Assembly: GCA_027081065.1 (NCBI GenBank)
Contig: JALWLW010000066.1
Coordinates: 1 to 16,405 of the forward strand
Source of the DNA: Campylobacteraceae bacterium
GTDB taxonomy: Bacteria > Campylobacterota > Campylobacteria > Campylobacterales > Sulfurovaceae
Direction of reading: 5' to 3'
Length of the DNA: 16,405 nt
Positions within the stretch are counted from its first letter, which is position 1. The number at the start of each line of letters is the position of its first letter. Below are positions 14,460 to 16,405 of this stretch, one piece after another. The position numbers were made by a program, and so were the translations under genes. Under the pieces are notes generated by a model. That model was not told the origin of the DNA, made no database searches, and was given only the letters and a program-made list of their open reading frames with translations.

Positions 14460-16338
14460 ATTTACTTGCCATTTTACTAAGGAAGGTATCCTCAACTAAA
14501 AGTGTATTTCCTGTTATCTTCTCTGCTGATACATCAGGGAAAAGTATCTTTTGTAATGCCATTCCATAGTAACTGTTAATATATAACTCATTCACTTTCA
14601 CACTATCTTTATAATTCTTTGAAAGTAAAGCATCAGAATGTTTTAAAATTGTAATAGACGGAAATTTATTCATATCAATTTTATCTGTTAGCATATTTTC
14701 AAAACAGATCAAATGAGAAATTTTTAAATTACTCATTTTTTTATAATTATTAAAAATTAATATATTTGACTTATCTATAGAAAAAGCATCTAAATATCGT
14801 TTCAAGTTTATATAAGCATACTCATTTTTTTCGTTAACTAAAATTCCTATTTTAAAAGGTTTTTTATTTTTAAAATTTTTTTGACTTTCAACAATAGTAA
14901 GCGTTTCTATGGGTATTGATGCTATAAATGAGTGTTCATTTTTTCCTTCTGTTGTCAATTTTAACTTAGCACCCAAAATATTAATTAAATTACTACTTAC
15001 ACTTAAACCTAAGCCCGAACTGTTACAAGTTAAACTATTAGAGGTAACTTTAGATTTAAAGAAATTAGAGATTTTCTTCTCTTCTTCTGGCTGTATACCT
15101 TTTACAATTATCTCTATTATTCTCTCTTCTTCTTTATAAAGAATAATTACTTCAGCAATACCTTTTGTAGTAATGAGACCTTTAACATTATTAAGCAAAT
15201 GAACCATAACACTTTTAATTTTTTCTATATCAGCAATCATTTTAGTAGGAAGTCTTGGGTCTATAAAAATATTAAAGGTGATATTCTCTTGTGAAAATGC
15301 TTTTGAATATAGATTTGTAACCGAACAAAAAGATTGAAATGACTGAAACTCTTTATTTATGATTGGCATTCTATCTTGATTGTACAGACTATCTGAAAAA
15401 TTATTTAGGAGTTGGGAACTTTGTAACTCTCTATCAATAAAATCTAACTGTTCTCTGTCATAAAGAGAGTTTTTAATAACTTCTAAAAGAGTATAGACAG
15501 CATGACTATCATTTGATAAGTAGGTTACTTCATTAGTTAAAAAAGATAAGATATGTTCAAGTTCCTGTATGTTTTTAACAGGTGTGCTGATATCTATGTA
15601 ATCTTCTACAAGAACAACCTCTTTTCCTTTCTCTTTGTTTCTCTCTTTTAACTCTTCAAGCTCCTCAACCTTTAACTTTAATAAGCTCTCTAGTTCAGTA
15701 ATTTTTTTTGTTTGTTTTGTTAATTCATTTTCTAAATCACTTTTTGTCTCTTTTGTTATTTTAGGACTAAGAACTTTTTTAACTTCTTTAATCTTTTTTA
15801 CAACCTTAAGCTTTGGAATATCTTTCAATGCTTCTTTTTCATAAATATTAAAATTATTTTTTAATAAAAGCTCAATGACTTCACGTGAATGTCTATCAAG
15901 TAAAGCAATAGAACGTGTATCATAACGTTTAAATTCATGAGCATTTTCCCTACTATTAAAGGCAGAAATAAAACCAATAACACGCTCTTTGTCTCTATCT
16001 AAAATAGGTGCTATTAATATAGATTTAATATCAATTTTTAAAGGATTATCTAAATCTTTATCATAGTTCTTATGACTTTGTACATGATTGTCAAAAAAAA
16101 CTTTTTTAGAGAGCAATACATTTTTTAAAACAGAATCACTTAAAGGAGCTTCAAAATCACTTGTCTTTATTGTATTGGTTTTATGATTATATGTCCAAAC
16201 AAGACTATACTCTGAACCACTTATCTCTTTAATACTCTTTTCTAATGCTAGAACTTTATTTTTAATATTTAAATTACCATTAGCTTCTATAAAATGTTGA
16301 GAGATAATATTTAAACACTGTTCTTTACTCTTGCTCAT
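14449..16338 (-). CDS. GAF-domain degenerate hybrid histidine kinase, truncated receiver at C-terminus
   Basis: A 629-residue soluble signalling protein. Residues about 25-160 resemble a GAF sensor domain. A Lys-rich linker (170-195) and a coiled coil (about 196-240) follow. A DHp-like region holds SNDSHAVYTLL (275-285), which keeps the H-box His279 but not the Arg-Thr-Pro core. The ATPase domain (about 366-480) keeps the N-box HLLNNVKG (380-387) and the G2 box SGLGLS (441-446) but lacks the D-x-G-x-G of the G1 box (VKGIQPEEE instead). Residues 495-605 look like a receiver fold without the phosphorylatable Asp. The chain ends in LLVEDTFLSK, the first strand of a further receiver, then stops. 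The ATG has AAGGA 8 nt upstream. Kinase activity is doubtful; a scaffold or sensor role is possible. Confidence 0.78.
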   Translation of the reverse strand: MSKSKEQCLNIISQHFIEANGNLNIKNKVLALEKSIKEISGSEYSLVWTYNHKTNTIKTSDFEAPLSDSVLKNVLLSKKVFFDNHVQSHKNYDKDLDNPLKIDIKSILIAPILDRDKERVIGFISAFNSRENAHEFKRYDTRSIALLDRHSREVIELLLKNNFNIYEKEALKDIPKLKVVKKIKEVKKVLSPKITKETKSDLENELTKQTKKITELESLLKLKVEELEELKERNKEKGKEVVLVEDYIDISTPVKNIQELEHILSFLTNEVTYLSNDSHAVYTLLEVIKNSLYDREQLDFIDRELQSSQLLNNFSDSLYNQDRMPIINKEFQSFQSFCSVTNLYSKAFSQENITFNIFIDPRLPTKMIADIEKIKSVMVHLLNNVKGLITTKGIAEVIILYKEEERIIEIIVKGIQPEEEKKISNFFKSKVTSNSLTCNSSGLGLSVSSNLINILGAKLKLTTEGKNEHSFIASIPIETLTIVESQKNFKNKKPFKIGILVNEKNEYAYINLKRYLDAFSIDKSNILIFNNYKKMSNLKISHLICFENMLTDKIDMNKFPSITILKHSDALLSKNYKDSVKVNELYINSYYGMALQKILFPDVSAEKITGNTLLVEDTFLSKMASKFKR

Positions 16339-16373
16339 AAAAAGTTCCTTAATTCAAAGTTTTGATTTTAATG

Positions 16374-16382
16374 ATTTTAACA
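16374..16382 (-). promoter_or_regulatory. Extended -10 promoter of the GAF/kinase gene
   Basis: TGTTAAAAT on the minus strand, about 36 nt upstream of the ATG. It predicts a leader of about 29 nt that contains AAGGA. The region further upstream runs off the window. Confidence 0.5.
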
Positions 16383-16405
16383 TACTGTTTCTAATATAAC
16401 TATTA

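Overview
The window is AT-rich, tightly packed DNA that looks like the chromosome of a free-living Campylobacterota (epsilonproteobacterium), in the general direction of Sulfurimonas or Sulfurovum. The main reason is the run pyrH–rpoZ–spoT–tyrS–nitronate monooxygenase–amidase, which I recall in the same order in Campylobacter jejuni. A futalosine-pathway menaquinone gene and a single bifunctional SpoT-type enzyme fit this. The genus is inference; I could not run a search.

Layout. 1-108 (-): 5' end of a probable CopD-like membrane protein. 174-1484 (+): secreted lipoprotein of the purple-acid-phosphatase type. 1527-3344 (-): type II restriction-modification pair, with the C5 methyltransferase first and an Eco47II-like endonuclease starting directly after its stop codon. 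3432-3462: perfect hairpin separating this pair from thrC. 3481-4950 (-): thrC. 5002-5109 (-): small ORF of 35 codons with a strong ribosome binding site. 5176-11574 (-): six-gene housekeeping operon in which all gaps are 28 nt or less. 11685-12226 (+): apt, meeting a dipeptidase gene (-) tail to tail. 13242-14459 (+): aminofutalosine deaminase, meeting a degenerate GAF/histidine-kinase gene (-, 14449-16338) tail to tail.

How the genes fit together. The operon covers UMP phosphorylation, the RNA polymerase omega subunit, (p)ppGpp turnover, tyrosyl-tRNA charging, a flavin oxidoreductase and a periplasmic cell-wall amidase. apt salvages adenine, which is also released by the futalosine pathway in which the deaminase works; that link is inference. 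The restriction-modification pair is the only clearly accessory block.

The most unusual observation is that two genes have no ATG, GTG or TTG where their conserved N-termini must begin. These are the methyltransferase, whose AdoMet motif I lies upstream of the first usual start, and the amidase, whose signal peptide does. In both, an ATT codon sits 7 nt after a good Shine-Dalgarno core and just after the stop codon of an upstream reading frame. I see no CRISPR array, tRNA, rRNA, transposon or clearly new multi-gene system. No stretch of more than 300 bases lacks a gene; the longest gap between large genes (4954-5175) holds the small ORF.
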